Counted from the first letter of the stretch, positions 48,027 through 57,187 are shown. The stretch: 58,744 bases of DNA from Acinetobacter pecorum (GCF_014837015.1 NZ_JACSPT010000013.1:1-58744), one strand, 5' to 3'. Numbers and translations are program-made. The notes: a model not told the origin generated them from the sequence alone.

Positions 48027-49037
48027 TCACGACATTGAGATGCTTTCTAATCGCCATTGTTGTGGCGTCAGCTTGGTCCACTGCTTGAATGCCCGCTGAA
48101 AGGCACTCTGTTCAGAATAACCGAGTAACATTGCGGTTTCTTGCAAGCTCAAGTGTGGATCTTTCAGGTATTGCATGGCCATCATGCAGCGGATTTCCTG
48201 CATCCGTTGCTGGTAGGTTTTGCCCTGTTTCTGCAAATGGCGCTGTAACTGACGCACTGAAAAATTCATCTGCTCGGCAATATGCTCAATCTGGAACAGG
48301 TTTTTTTGCAGGCCAATCAGAATCGCCTGTTGCAGTTGCTGATCAATCAGGGTGGAGTGCGGGAATTTTTCTAACAGTGCGTTGGCCTGTTGCATCAACA
48401 GTTTCTGCAAGGTCTGGTCGCCCTGTTTCAGTGGCATGGAAAGTTCACTTACATGTACCAATACCTGATTTTTAGCTTGGGAAAAACGGACCTTACAGCG
48501 GAAATGCTGTTCATAAAGGGAAATTTTTTTGGGCATTGGATGCTGAAAATGTACTTCATATAACTGTACACCACGCGGATCCTGAACAATGGTCTTAATG
48601 AACTCGGTCATCAGTGCAATGGCGATTTCATCGGTCAATTGGGTATTCAAATTAAAAGGGACTTCGGCCCAGCCAATCGACACATAATCACCTTCCCACT
48701 GCAGCTGGAGTGGACCGCCATCATAGATCAGGCGATGATAATCATGATAGCGCATGAACGCCTCCCCCAAGGTTTCACTTGAGAGGGTCAGATAGCCAAT
48801 GATCCCGAGATGTTTGACTTCTACCAGTTGGGCTATTTCCAGACCCAGAGCAGGTCGTTGCAGCTGTTGATCAAGTGTTGTTAACAGCTCACGCCACAGG
48901 ACGAAATCGAAGCATTCGAGGTTTTGAATGGCCAATAATTTCTTAGGGACCTCAAGCTGTTTCAACTGATAATAGTCCAAAAGCAAATGTCCTAAACCCC
49001 CGTATACCGAGCCTACGTAGTCTTTTAGAACCAGCAT
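48027..49037 (-). CDS. AraC-family transcriptional regulator
   Basis: 336 residues. The N-terminal ~190 residues resemble the arabinose-binding-like domain of the OruR/ArgR-type AraC regulators (with GYLTLSSETLGEAFMRY and WAEVPFN). The C-terminal ~100 residues carry two helix-turn-helix motifs (IEHIAEQMNFSVRQLQRHL and LQETAMLLGYSEQSAFQRAF, then WTKLTPQQWR). ATG 49037 is the chosen start; an in-frame TTG at 49070 would overlap the repeats in the promoter. It is divergent from the fatty acid hydroxylase-like gene, which is probably its target. Confidence 0.85.
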   Translation of the reverse strand: MLVLKDYVGSVYGGLGHLLLDYYQLKQLEVPKKLLAIQNLECFDFVLWRELLTTLDQQLQRPALGLEIAQLVEVKHLGIIGYLTLSSETLGEAFMRYHDYHRLIYDGGPLQLQWEGDYVSIGWAEVPFNLNTQLTDEIAIALMTEFIKTIVQDPRGVQLYEVHFQHPMPKKISLYEQHFRCKVRFSQAKNQVLVHVSELSMPLKQGDQTLQKLLMQQANALLEKFPHSTLIDQQLQQAILIGLQKNLFQIEHIAEQMNFSVRQLQRHLQKQGKTYQQRMQEIRCMMAMQYLKDPHLSLQETAMLLGYSEQSAFQRAFKQWTKLTPQQWRLESISMS

Positions 49038-49049
49038 TTTTAATTCTTT

Positions 49050-49092
49050 TATTTTGTCGTATTTTGTCAATCATATTGAATATTTTGGTCAA
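49050..49092. promoter_or_regulatory. Three direct repeats in the AraC/hydroxylase intergenic region
   Basis: TATTTTGTCG (49050-49059), TATTTTGTCA (49060-49069) and TATTTTGGTC (49081-49090) share TATTTTG. The second and third begin 21 bases apart, two helical turns, as AraC half-sites often are. Binding is inferred. Confidence 0.45.
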
Positions 49093-49145
49093 TATCTAGT
49101 CCTTTATTTAGCCTATATTCAAAATAGACCAAGAGGTAAAAGATC

Positions 49146-49769
49146 ATGTGGAAAGGTTTTCTGGTAGGACTCGTCGTTGCAAATGGGTTTGAATGGTTTG
49201 CGCATAAGTATGTATTGCATGGTGTTCACCGGCCGGGACAGAGCCGCTATAGTCCGGTGCCGGAAAGTATGCGCTCCCATTGGGAACATCACCGGGTTGT
49301 GCGCAAAACGGAATTTTCTGATTTCGGTTATGTAGAAGGACTGGATAACTGGCGTACCCGTAATGAAATAGCTTCACTTGCAGTGGTCGCAACCGTTTTT
49401 GGACTCAGTTTTTATCCTTTTTCCAAAGGCATGACACTGGCCGCCCTATATAGTGCAGGCAACTATTATTATTTACATCGCCGGGCTCATCTGGAACCGG
49501 AATGGGCCAAAAAGAAATTGCCCTGGCATTATGATCATCATATGAATAGCAATCAGGATGCCAACTGGTGTGTCACCAAGCCCTGGTTTGACTATCTGTT
49601 CGGTACCCGGGTGATTTCCTCGGCAGATTTGCAGGAGCAGAACCCTTTGGGTTTGATTTTACCTGCACCGATCTCGAAAAAACTGAACAGCTGGGCAGAG
49701 CAATATTTTCCGGTTAAATGGGCTGATGCCTCTAATAAAATGCTGCAAAAGACTACAAAAATACGGTAA
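49146..49769 (+). CDS. Fatty acid hydroxylase-like (sterol desaturase superfamily) protein
   Basis: 207 residues with histidine clusters typical of diiron membrane hydroxylases: HKYVLHG, HWEHH, HRRAH and HYDHHMN. The short length and two to three membrane segments fit bacterial FA_hydroxylase-family proteins. Such enzymes use di-iron to hydroxylate or desaturate lipids or carotenoids; the substrate is unknown. The AAGAGGTAAAAG upstream gives a ribosome-binding site. It is divergent from the AraC regulator and probably regulated by it. Confidence 0.82.
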   Translation: MWKGFLVGLVVANGFEWFAHKYVLHGVHRPGQSRYSPVPESMRSHWEHHRVVRKTEFSDFGYVEGLDNWRTRNEIASLAVVATVFGLSFYPFSKGMTLAALYSAGNYYYLHRRAHLEPEWAKKKLPWHYDHHMNSNQDANWCVTKPWFDYLFGTRVISSADLQEQNPLGLILPAPISKKLNSWAEQYFPVKWADASNKMLQKTTKIR

Positions 49770-49972
49770 TAAAGCAGCTAAATACAGAGTCGGCAGACTA
49801 AAACTGGCCATTGTCGTGATTTGTCAATAAAAGGCAATTGTAGTGTCAATATTGTAGAGCTGATTTCACTTATATTTGCTCATGTCGGTGAGCAAAAGCC
49901 TCCTACTGATATGTTTCTGGGTGTAATGAGTTATTTTGAATACCAAGTGCTGTAGTCTTATCTTGGTTTTAT
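49770..49972 (+). other. Region between the hydroxylase-like gene and an orphan terminator
   Basis: About 200 bases without a coding frame, containing a hairpin TTTGCTCA (49875-49882) with TGAGCAAA (49889-49896). It could be a long 3' UTR or a small RNA ending at the terminator at 49973. Confidence 0.3.
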
Positions 49973-49998
49973 AAGGAGTCGTAAGACTCCTTTTTTTT
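49973..49998 (+). terminator. Terminator downstream of the hydroxylase-like gene
   Basis: AAGGAGTC (49973-49980) and GACTCCTT (49985-49992) with loop GTAA and eight T. Confidence 0.9.
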
Positions 49999-50038
49999 GT
50001 CTTGTATTCGTCTGTCTGCTTGAGTCCACGCATAAAAA

Positions 50039-50064
50039 AAAGAGTGTTTATAAAAACACTCTTT
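50039..50064 (-). terminator. Terminator of hisF
   Basis: AAAGAGTGTTT (50039-50049) and AAACACTCTTT (50054-50064); T-run on the minus strand. Confidence 0.9.
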
Positions 50065-50088
50065 AATCAAATCATCATCTGAAATGTC

Positions 50089-50847
50089 TTAAAGACGCAT
50101 TTCAATCCCTTGGGCTGCCATATAGGCTTTGGCTTCCGGAATGGTATGCTGGCCAAAATGGAAAATTGAAGCGGCCAGTACCGCATCGGCACCACCATGA
50201 ATAATGCCGTCTGCCAAATGCTGTAAATTACCTACACCACCAGAAGCAATAGTAGGAACCGTGACGCAGTCATTGATGGCACGCATCAGGGCAATATCAT
50301 AACCGGCTTTGGTGCCATCAGCATCCATCGAGGTAATCAGCAATTCGCCAGCGCCGTAACTGGTCATTTTCACCGCCCATTCAATCGCATCAATCCCGGT
50401 TTCCTTACGGCCACCGTGGGTGAAAATTTCCCATTTATGGTCACCGGTTTTTTTGGCATCGATCGCCACAACGATACATTGTGCGCCAAAGCGTTGAGAG
50501 GCTTCCTGCACAAACTCGGGATTATAAATGGCTGCCGAGTTAATGCTGACTTTATCTGCGCCGGCATTGAGCAATAAACGGATATCTTCGACTTTACGGA
50601 CACCACCCCCGACAGTCAGAGGCACGAATACAGATTCGGCCATACGTTCCACGGTACGGTAAGTCGTGTCGCGTCCATGATGTGTAGCGGTAATATCAAG
50701 GAATGTAATTTCATCGGCACCTTGTTCATTATATCGGCGCGCCACTTCGACCGGGTCGCCCGCATCACGAATATCAAGGAACTGGACACCCTTGACCACG
50801 CGGCCGTTATCCACGTCCAGACAAGGAATAATACGTTTAGCTAGCAT
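50089..50847 (-). CDS. hisF: Imidazole glycerol phosphate synthase subunit HisF (cyclase)
   Basis: HisF forms imidazole glycerol phosphate and AICAR from PRFAR, using ammonia made by HisH. The 252-residue (beta/alpha)8 barrel starts [20 protein letters not shown], with the catalytic Asp in CLDVD, and the second catalytic Asp in VVAIDAKK. Phosphate-binding loops appear as GGGVR and SGGVGN. ATG 50847 is used; a TTG four codons upstream is less likely. hisH is about 6 kb away, so the histidine genes here are split. Divergent from thrB. Confidence 0.96.
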   Translation of the reverse strand: MLAKRIIPCLDVDNGRVVKGVQFLDIRDAGDPVEVARRYNEQGADEITFLDITATHHGRDTTYRTVERMAESVFVPLTVGGGVRKVEDIRLLLNAGADKVSINSAAIYNPEFVQEASQRFGAQCIVVAIDAKKTGDHKWEIFTHGGRKETGIDAIEWAVKMTSYGAGELLITSMDADGTKAGYDIALMRAINDCVTVPTIASGGVGNLQHLADGIIHGGADAVLAASIFHFGQHTIPEAKAYMAAQGIEMRL

Positions 50848-50960
50848 AAATTTTTCCAATTATTACAGCCGATTATGAAACTCACCCACGCAAGCGCTAC
50901 ACCTTGGCAGATGGAAACGGTATTCTAGCAAAATTATGTAAGTTTTTTCGCAGGTTTTCT

Positions 50961-51908
50961 ATGTCGGTTTATACCACTTTGACTTTAAAGGAAGTTCAGG
51001 ATTTTGCAGCGCCTTATGGTTTAAAGGCGATTGATCTGATTCCCATTCAAGGCGGTATTCAAAATACCAACTATTTTTTAGTCTGCGAAGACCAGCAATA
51101 TGTGCTGACCGTATTTGAAGATATGGATGAACAGGCAGCAGGCGAACTGGTTCCGGTTCTGGAACATCTGGGGCAGGCTGGGTTGGCTGTTCCGGTGCCT
51201 TTATCGCATTCAGGCAAAGCGATTCACAGTATTAAAGATAAACCGGCACAAATTGCACCGCGCCTGATGGGTGAACATCCGATGCCATCTACCATCGGAC
51301 AAGTTGAAGCGATTGCAGTGGCTCAGGCGAAAATGCACGTGGCGTTACAAGACTTTAAACTGCAACGTAATTTCGTACGTGATCATGCATATTGGCTGGC
51401 AGTGTCTCAAGAGATCAAACCAAGCTTGAGTCCGGCAGATAAAGTCTTGCTGGGTAAACTGTTAGGTTTATATGAGGCTTTAACGGCGGTATATCCGGAC
51501 CGTCCACGCGGTTTTATTCATTCAGATCTGTTCCGTGACAATACTTTATTTGAAGGCGATCAGCTGAATGGTATTCTGGATTTTTATGAGTTGAATCAAG
51601 ATGAATTCCTGTTTGACATCGCGATTACGTTAAATGATTTCTGTACTGAATATCCTGACGTGGTCCTTAATAAAGAAAAGGGCAATGCCTTTTTAAAAGC
51701 GTATGAAACCGTTCGTCCCTTAACTGAGGATGAAAAATCCTGTCTGGAACTTTATCTGGCCATGGCGGCTGGGCGTTTCTGGATGATGCGCCTGCAGGTG
51801 GCACAGCGTAATGCAGCACTGGGTCGGAATGGCGAAGATATTTTGCAAAAAAATCCGGACGAAATGCGTAATATGCTGATTGAACGCTTAAAATTCGTCA
51901 CTGCTTAA
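50961..51908 (+). CDS. thrB: Homoserine kinase (APH-fold type)
   Basis: ThrB phosphorylates homoserine for threonine synthesis. The 315-residue protein has the aminoglycoside-phosphotransferase fold: a nucleotide-binding front, the catalytic loop FIHSDLFRDNTLFEG with the catalytic Asp, and the Mg-binding segment ILDFYELNQDEFLFD. This is the APH-fold branch, unlike the GHMP homoserine kinase of Escherichia coli. ATG 50961 has AGG upstream and aligns with family N-termini; an in-frame ATG at 50904 adds an unlikely basic leader. The next gene begins 27 bases after its stop. Confidence 0.92.
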   Translation: MSVYTTLTLKEVQDFAAPYGLKAIDLIPIQGGIQNTNYFLVCEDQQYVLTVFEDMDEQAAGELVPVLEHLGQAGLAVPVPLSHSGKAIHSIKDKPAQIAPRLMGEHPMPSTIGQVEAIAVAQAKMHVALQDFKLQRNFVRDHAYWLAVSQEIKPSLSPADKVLLGKLLGLYEALTAVYPDRPRGFIHSDLFRDNTLFEGDQLNGILDFYELNQDEFLFDIAITLNDFCTEYPDVVLNKEKGNAFLKAYETVRPLTEDEKSCLELYLAMAAGRFWMMRLQVAQRNAALGRNGEDILQKNPDEMRNMLIERLKFVTA

Positions 51909-51935
51909 ACAATCAGATTAAAAAGGATAGGGGAT

Positions 51936-52562
51936 ATGCGCGATCAGGGACGCTTAGTGGAATGGTTTGATGAACAGGGCTATGGTTTCATTCAGCCCAG
52001 TGACCCCGCCAAAGATCGCGTATTTCTGCATATCAAGGATTTTGCCAAGCCTGGCCCACGTCCAATCGTGGGCTGTGCGCTGGATTATCTGGTCGTTCTA
52101 GATGAACGTGGACGTTATCGCGCGCAGCAGGTGATGTACCTCAAAGCATCGCAAAGCAAAGGTCTGCAAGCCAAACTCAAGCCGTCCAAGCCGCAGCAGA
52201 CACAGAAATTACAACCCATGCAAATTGCCTGTGTGGGTTATCTTCTGTTTCTGGTCGTTCTGACGCTGGCGGGTTTACTGAATGGATTGGTCTTATTGCT
52301 GGTCAGCCTGATGAATGCACTGAGCTACTGGCTCTACGCACAAGACAAGGAAGCAGGACAGCTGGGTAATCGCCGTATTCCGGAAAATACCCTGCATCTG
52401 GTGGCCTTCTTGGGCGGCTGGCCGGCAGCCTGGCTGGCACAGCAGAAATTACGCCATAAAACACAAAAACAACCGTTCCGGCAGATATATTTTTGTACCA
52501 TAGGCTTTAACATCATTTTGATTCTATGGCTGATTTCCCCATTCAATAGCTTAAATATCTAG
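51936..52562 (+). CDS. Cold-shock-like domain fused to DUF1294 membrane domain
   Basis: 208 residues. Residues 1-67 form a cold-shock-type OB fold (GRLVEWFDEQGYGFIQPSD, then VFLHIKDF) that should bind single-stranded nucleic acid. A basic linker (KPSKPQQTQK) follows, then three or four hydrophobic segments with the DUF1294 pattern (SYWLYAQDKEAGQLGNRRIPE, then LVAFLGGWPAAWLAQQ). The fusion is known in bacteria, but the role is not known. The AAAAGGATAGGGGAT before ATG 51936 is a good ribosome-binding site. It may be co-transcribed with thrB. Confidence 0.85.
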   Translation: MRDQGRLVEWFDEQGYGFIQPSDPAKDRVFLHIKDFAKPGPRPIVGCALDYLVVLDERGRYRAQQVMYLKASQSKGLQAKLKPSKPQQTQKLQPMQIACVGYLLFLVVLTLAGLLNGLVLLLVSLMNALSYWLYAQDKEAGQLGNRRIPENTLHLVAFLGGWPAAWLAQQKLRHKTQKQPFRQIYFCTIGFNIILILWLISPFNSLNI

Positions 52563-52583
52563 GGGAAAATACGAGGAGGGGAT

Positions 52584-52979
52584 GTGAACTATTCCATTGA
52601 TAAAGACCCAAACCGCACACTGACTTTTGCATTATACATTTTATATATTGTGGCCATTTTTAGTGCTGGCCTGCTGGCTGTCGTAGCCCTCATCATTAAC
52701 TATGTAAAACGGCGCGATGTACGTGGTTCCATCTTTGAAAGCCACTTTACCTGGCAGATCCGCAGTTTCTGGTGGTATCTGTTCTGGAATATTATTGCTT
52801 TTGTTCCCTTCCTGTTCCTGTTCTTTACTCATGAAGATCCCGATCTATTTGCCGGCGTAACCTTTGGTGCTTCCGCTTTCTGTTTGATTGTCATTTTTGT
52901 TTCCTGGATCTGGATTGTCTATCGGGCGATCCGCGGTATCATGCGTTTAAATGACAACAAGCCGATGTATAACAAATAA
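52584..52979 (+). CDS. Small membrane protein (DUF4870-like)
   Basis: 131 residues with three hydrophobic segments (residues ~11-40, 63-82 and 90-115) and short polar ends. The pattern SHFTWQIRSFWW and YRAIRGIMRLNDNKPMY resembles the small DUF4870-type membrane proteins, function unknown. Start GTG 52584 is preceded by GAGGAGGG. The gene is 21 bases after the cold-shock fusion gene, so both are likely in one operon. Confidence 0.75.
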   Translation: MNYSIDKDPNRTLTFALYILYIVAIFSAGLLAVVALIINYVKRRDVRGSIFESHFTWQIRSFWWYLFWNIIAFVPFLFLFFTHEDPDLFAGVTFGASAFCLIVIFVSWIWIVYRAIRGIMRLNDNKPMYNK

Positions 52980-53005
52980 TTTTAGCCGTATTTCCCCAGA
53001 GAAAA

Positions 53006-53027
53006 AATCCCCCTTTTAAGGGGGATT
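53006..53027. terminator. Bidirectional terminator
   Basis: AATCCCCCTT (53006-53015) and AAGGGGGATT (53018-53027). It lies between the convergent DUF4870-like and EamA genes. Confidence 0.85.
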
Positions 53028-53035
53028 TAGTGGAA

Positions 53036-53965
53036 TTAAGAAAGATCTTGCTTTAATTCTTCTGTTGGTTCTTTTCTTAAAAACTTTGGTTTCCATTCAC
53101 TGACAATCACGCCAAGCACCACCATCAATCCACCGACTAGCGCGAGCGCAGGTAGACGTTCTCCGGCCAGACGACCAAACAGGGCTGCCCATACCGGTTC
53201 GCCGGCATAGATAATCGCTGCCTGCGAAGGATTGACCATGCGCTGCGCCCAGTTCATCACCAGTTGAATCAAGGCACTGGCAATACCTAAACCGACTAAA
53301 ATTCCTGCCAGATGCCAGTGAAATTCGGGTAGCTGAGATTCACCTAAAACGGGTGCGATCATAAAACAGAACAATGATGCAAAAATCAGTTGCAGCACTG
53401 TAACCCGGCGTACATTGACCCGTTCAGCAAAATGGCTGATGAAAATAATCTCCAGTGCAATTGCAATCGAACCAAGCAACGTCAGGGTTTGCCCGAAACT
53501 GAGCTGAATTGCAGCAAAGCCATTGCCTGTCAAAAATACCAGACCGGTAAAGGCAAACAGCGCTCCGATCCAGGTCATCACCTGTGGTTTTTTAGCAAAC
53601 AATAGCCAGAGCAGGATCGGGACCAGCGGCACATACAAGGCGGTTAAAAAAGCCGATTCACTGCTGCTAATGGTCTGTAAACCCACTGTTTGGGTGCCAT
53701 AACCAATGGAAATCATAAATCCAATCACCGCGCCGGCGAACGCCTCTTTCAGGTTCATGCCTTTTAGCGACTTCAGTGAAATCAGGGTGACGGCAAGCGC
53801 TGCTGCAGCAAAGCGCAGACCGACAAATATCATCGGACTGCTAAAATTCAGCCCGTATTGCACAGTAATAAAACTGCCTCCCCAGATAATGGTGATCAGG
53901 ATCAGAGCGAGTTGCGGCGCTTTCACCATCCAGCCGGAGTGATTTTTGGAAATAAGTGTAGACAT
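53036..53965 (-). CDS. EamA/DMT-family transporter
   Basis: 309 residues with ten membrane helices in two EamA repeats. The N-terminal pattern LALILITIIWGGSFITVQYGL and the second-repeat segment WAQRMVNPSQAAIIYAGEPVWAALFG are characteristic of drug/metabolite exporters. Substrates are often amino acids or metabolites, but nothing here tells which. It ends just before a terminator shared with the convergent gene, and hisA lies upstream on the same strand. Confidence 0.88.
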   Translation of the reverse strand: MSTLISKNHSGWMVKAPQLALILITIIWGGSFITVQYGLNFSSPMIFVGLRFAAAALAVTLISLKSLKGMNLKEAFAGAVIGFMISIGYGTQTVGLQTISSSESAFLTALYVPLVPILLWLLFAKKPQVMTWIGALFAFTGLVFLTGNGFAAIQLSFGQTLTLLGSIAIALEIIFISHFAERVNVRRVTVLQLIFASLFCFMIAPVLGESQLPEFHWHLAGILVGLGIASALIQLVMNWAQRMVNPSQAAIIYAGEPVWAALFGRLAGERLPALALVGGLMVVLGVIVSEWKPKFLRKEPTEELKQDLS

Positions 53966-53993
53966 GCGAGGAGATCAGAAAAATAAAAAATAA

Positions 53994-54017
53994 AAAAGAG
54001 GTCCGAAGACCTCTTTT
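53994..54017 (-). terminator. Terminator of hisA
   Basis: AAAAGAGGTC (53994-54003) and GACCTCTTTT (54008-54017) with loop CGAA; T-run on the minus strand. Confidence 0.9.
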
Positions 54018-54030
54018 ACAGCAGGCTTAA

Positions 54031-54765
54031 TTATAGCGCTTGTTGCTCATCTAGCAATAACTGTGCTTCACGTAAACTTAAGGTACCTTCGTAAATTGCA
54101 CGACCGGTAATTGCGCCTAAAATACCCGGTTGGTCTTTCAGGTTACGTACGTCATCCAGATTGGTCACGCCACCTGAAGCAATCACAGGCAGGCCTGAAT
54201 ATTGTGCCAGGTTTACGGTCTGTTCAATGTTTACACCCTGCATCATGCCATCACGCGCGATATCCGTATAGACAATGCTCGATACGCCAGCATCGGCAAA
54301 ACGTTTCGCCAGGTCAGTGGCTTTAACATCAGTCACATTGGCCCAGCCATCTGTTGCCACCATGCCATTCATGGCATCAATACCCACAATAATGTGGCCA
54401 GCAAACTTTTGACAGGCTTCTTCAACAAATTCAGGGTCCTGAACTGCTTTGGTGCCAATAATCACAAAAGAAACACCAGCTTGCAGATAATGCTCGATGG
54501 TTTCCAGAGAACGGATACCACCACCAATCTGGATCGGCAAGTCAGGCTGGGATTTGACAATGGCTTCAACCACTGGCTTATGGATTGGCGTACCTGCGAA
54601 AGCACCGTTTAAATCTACCAGATGCAAGCGGCGAGCGCCTTCATTTACCCAATGCTGTGCTGTTGCGACCGGATCGTCTGAAAATACGGTATCGTCTTCC
54701 ATACGACCTTGTTTTAAACGGACACATTTGCCATCTTTCAGGTCAATTGCAGGAATGATCAGCAT
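54031..54765 (-). CDS. hisA: ProFAR isomerase
   Basis: HisA converts ProFAR to PRFAR by an Amadori rearrangement in histidine synthesis. The 244-residue (beta/alpha)8 barrel begins [20 protein letters not shown], with the catalytic Asp in PAIDLKDG and the second catalytic Asp (TDIARDGM). Phosphate loops are IGGGIRS and SGGVTN. HisA and HisF resemble each other as two half-barrel duplicates, and both are in this window. It is transcribed alone between terminators, separated from hisH/hisB. Confidence 0.96.
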   Translation of the reverse strand: MLIIPAIDLKDGKCVRLKQGRMEDDTVFSDDPVATAQHWVNEGARRLHLVDLNGAFAGTPIHKPVVEAIVKSQPDLPIQIGGGIRSLETIEHYLQAGVSFVIIGTKAVQDPEFVEEACQKFAGHIIVGIDAMNGMVATDGWANVTDVKATDLAKRFADAGVSSIVYTDIARDGMMQGVNIEQTVNLAQYSGLPVIASGGVTNLDDVRNLKDQPGILGAITGRAIYEGTLSLREAQLLLDEQQAL

Positions 54766-55105
54766 GCTTTCGCTCCTTGCTCAATCTTTAGAATGAATTT
54801 CAGTGGCTTCATCTTAGCAAATAAAGTCGAAATTTCTAACTCTTAAACGGTATGAATAAAGAAAACCTGTACACAGACAGGTAGGAGTTAGGTAATTTAT
54901 TTTAATGGCATTAATGAGTCTGCGAGTGAATGGAGATCAGATCTTTATAGTAGGTCGCGTATCGAACTGAGCATCAGTCAAAATGGTAAAAAGACATTGC
55001 TGTTGAAACTCCGTTTCCGACCTTGCTCATCCTAGCTTTCATTCGTATATCAAGCAATATCGAAGTCATCCTTGTCATGCCAGACGCAATACGTGGCTCA
55101 AGTGC
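54766..55105. other. Non-coding gap between hisA and the exonuclease gene
   Basis: Nothing coding is visible. It should contain the hisA promoter on the minus strand. A small hairpin with CCTGT/ACAGG lies near 54869-54883. Confidence 0.4.
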
Positions 55106-55765
55106 TTAAGCCGTCGATGAGGGGCGGATTCTCAATTTCAGTGACGTATTGGGAATCTCTTTGGGTAAAAGGCCCCGCCGCAACAATTCTTCAAATACCA
55201 GCATGGGCGCATAGGCATCTGCTGCTGCATAATCAATTTGTGCCGGGCTGAGCTTCTTGCTGGCCCAGTTCGAGGTACTAATCCGTTTGGATTTAGGAAA
55301 ATTTACTTGAAATAGCAAAGCCATGGCATTTTTTAATCCGACCGGATTATTGAAGCCAAAAGCTTTAAAACATTTGGACAGTTCGACCACGCTGTTGAGT
55401 TCAATGCCTTTTTTACGGAACAGGTGCGCATCATTTTTCAGGCCAAAACCAACCTTGATCTGGTCTCGACTGGCAAAGATCGGTTTAAGAAAATCCCAGA
55501 TCGAATCATTCATTTGAAATAAATAGGCTTTATCTAAAGTAGCTAGCTGAATCAGATGTGGCCCAGTGGAGACTTCACCGACTTTAAAGGTGGGCTTGGA
55601 TTCAGAATCGAAACCCAGGACTGCACAGCTTTTTAGCTCCTGTTCAAGGGCATGACATTGTTCCAGACGATTAATCACCTGAATCTGTTGCATCGGAAGA
55701 TTTTTAAATACAGGAAAAGTCTGAATTTGTTCCTTGCTTGGTAAAGTATCCAGCAGCTGTTGCAT
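55106..55765 (-). CDS. RNase D-like 3'-5' exonuclease (DEDDy)
   Basis: 219 residues, a single exonuclease domain. The DEDDy acidic residues are seen in VLGFDSESKP (motif I, Asp and Glu), VGFGLKNDAHLF (motif II, Asp) and YAAADAYAPMLVFEEL (motif III, Tyr and Asp). The C-terminal HRDC domain of full RNase D is absent, so it is a short form, perhaps acting on small RNA or DNA ends. ATG 55765 is used; a TTG three codons upstream is possible. Single gene on its transcript. Confidence 0.85.
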   Translation of the reverse strand: MQQLLDTLPSKEQIQTFPVFKNLPMQQIQVINRLEQCHALEQELKSCAVLGFDSESKPTFKVGEVSTGPHLIQLATLDKAYLFQMNDSIWDFLKPIFASRDQIKVGFGLKNDAHLFRKKGIELNSVVELSKCFKAFGFNNPVGLKNAMALLFQVNFPKSKRISTSNWASKKLSPAQIDYAAADAYAPMLVFEELLRRGLLPKEIPNTSLKLRIRPSSTA

Positions 55766-55825
55766 AAGCTTCAATCATGAAATGAATGCGTTCAGCTTAA
55801 TCACTTTTGTTGTTCTAGGCAAAAA

Positions 55826-55850
55826 TAAAGCCCATGAAGAATGGGCTTTA
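55826..55850 (-). terminator. Terminator of the second DUF805 gene
   Basis: TAAAGCCCAT (55826-55835) and ATGGGCTTTA (55841-55850); it lies beyond the stop at 55869 on the minus strand. Confidence 0.8.
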
Positions 55851-55868
55851 TGCAAAATTTAACAAGGA

Positions 55869-56402
55869 TTAGTCAGTGTGATAGCTACTCTGTTCCATCT
55901 GCGCCTGTTGAGCCTGAGCCACATAGTCTTGATATGCCGGAAGCGCAATCGCAGCCAGAATAGCTAAAGGGAAAATTAAAAAATAGAGCCAGCCTAAAAC
56001 CTTTTCCCATGTTCGGGTGCTGCGTCGAGGGCCATATTGGTTGGGACGGTCATCCCCTTTGGCAAAAATTAAGTAAAGGATAAAAATCAGATTGACCAGC
56101 GGAATGAGGATAAGTAAGGATAACCATCCTGTGTGATTACGGTCATGTAGACGGCGAATAGTAAAAACAAAACTAAAATACAGCATGACCAAGTAAGCGA
56201 GTCCGATGAGAACAGTTGCAACCATGGATGAGCCTGCCAGAGTAGAGCTATCCATAAATAGGCCAGGTGAAAAAGCTGCAATCATCCCAATGATGATCAG
56301 GAGCGAAAAGGTCATTAGCATGTTCCAGCCGAGATAAGACAAGCGGCCAAAACGACCATTTGGGCTTAAAGCTGATCCATTGCTTGGATAGTGTGGATTC
56401 AT
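55869..56402 (-). CDS. DUF805 family inner-membrane protein, second copy
   Basis: 177 residues. It has the same signature as the protein at 6477-7055: NGRFGRLSYLGWNMLMTF, RRLHDRNHTGWLSLLILIPLVNLIFILYL, then FAKGDDRPNQYGP and a fourth helix. Its C-terminus ends in a Gln-rich stretch (QDYVAQAQQAQMEQSS). It sits between the RNase D-like gene and hisH, with terminators on both sides, so it has its own transcript. The function is unknown. Confidence 0.85.
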   Translation of the reverse strand: MNPHYPSNGSALSPNGRFGRLSYLGWNMLMTFSLLIIIGMIAAFSPGLFMDSSTLAGSSMVATVLIGLAYLVMLYFSFVFTIRRLHDRNHTGWLSLLILIPLVNLIFILYLIFAKGDDRPNQYGPRRSTRTWEKVLGWLYFLIFPLAILAAIALPAYQDYVAQAQQAQMEQSSYHTD

Positions 56403-56522
56403 TATTGTATTTCCCCTGAATTTAATTATTTTTAAATATAATGAGTTACTTCAAAATAATAACAATTTTAATGACTAAAAAATAGTCAGAATTCTGGCAG
56501 TGAACTAATCTAAATGAATAAA

Positions 56523-56548
56523 AAAAGCCCGCAGATGCGAGCTTTTTA
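56523..56548 (-). terminator. Terminator of the hisB-hisH operon
   Basis: Read on the minus strand: AAAAAGCTCGC, loop ATCT, GCGGGCTTTTT (one G-U pair), about 22 bases after the hisH stop. Confidence 0.8.
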
Positions 56549-56569
56549 GAAACTTTAAAAATCCTGAGA

Positions 56570-57187
56570 TTAGATCTTCCAATCCACAAAGTTTTTCAAT
56601 AACTGTAAACCGGCGGTATGGCTCTTTTCCGGATGGAACTGGGTCGCAAACAGGTTTTCTTTATGAATTGCGGTACAGAACTCAATGCCATAGGTACAAG
56701 TCGCTGCCACCAGGTCTGAATCTTGTGGTTCTACATAGTAACTGTGCACAAAGTAAAAACGCGCGTCCTGTTCGATATTGTTCCACATCGGATGATCAGG
56801 ATCGGCCTGATGCACCTGGTTCCAGCCCATATGTGGCACTTTTAAGCCCGCCATTTCCGGAAAATGCTTAACCGCACCTTCGAAAATACCCAGTGCATCG
56901 GTACCACCATTCTCTTCAGAATGTTGCATCAAGGCTTGCATACCCACACAAATGGCCAGTACCGGCTTGTTAAATACGGCGCTGCGTACCACTTCATCAA
57001 TCCCGGCTTCGTGCATACCTTGCATGCAGTCACGCATCGCGCCTACGCCCGGAAAAACAATCTTGTCTGCTTGTGCAATCAGTTTTGGATCATTGGTCAC
57101 ATCTACTGTAGCACCGACATGTTCTAATGCTTTTGCCGCAGAGTGCAAATTTCCCATGCCATAATCAAGAAGGGCAATACGGGTCAT
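56570..57187 (-). CDS. hisH: Imidazole glycerol phosphate synthase subunit HisH (glutaminase)
   Basis: HisH releases ammonia from glutamine and channels it to HisF. The 205-residue class I amidotransferase begins [18 protein letters not shown] and has the nucleophile Cys in [11 protein letters not shown] (the oxyanion [10 protein letters not shown] segment is nearby) and the His/Glu of the triad in [14 protein letters not shown]. The ATG at 57187 overlaps the hisB stop codon by one base (TAATG), giving translational coupling. Confidence 0.97.
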   Translation of the reverse strand: MTRIALLDYGMGNLHSAAKALEHVGATVDVTNDPKLIAQADKIVFPGVGAMRDCMQGMHEAGIDEVVRSAVFNKPVLAICVGMQALMQHSEENGGTDALGIFEGAVKHFPEMAGLKVPHMGWNQVHQADPDHPMWNNIEQDARFYFVHSYYVEPQDSDLVAATCTYGIEFCTAIHKENLFATQFHPEKSHTAGLQLLKNFVDWKI

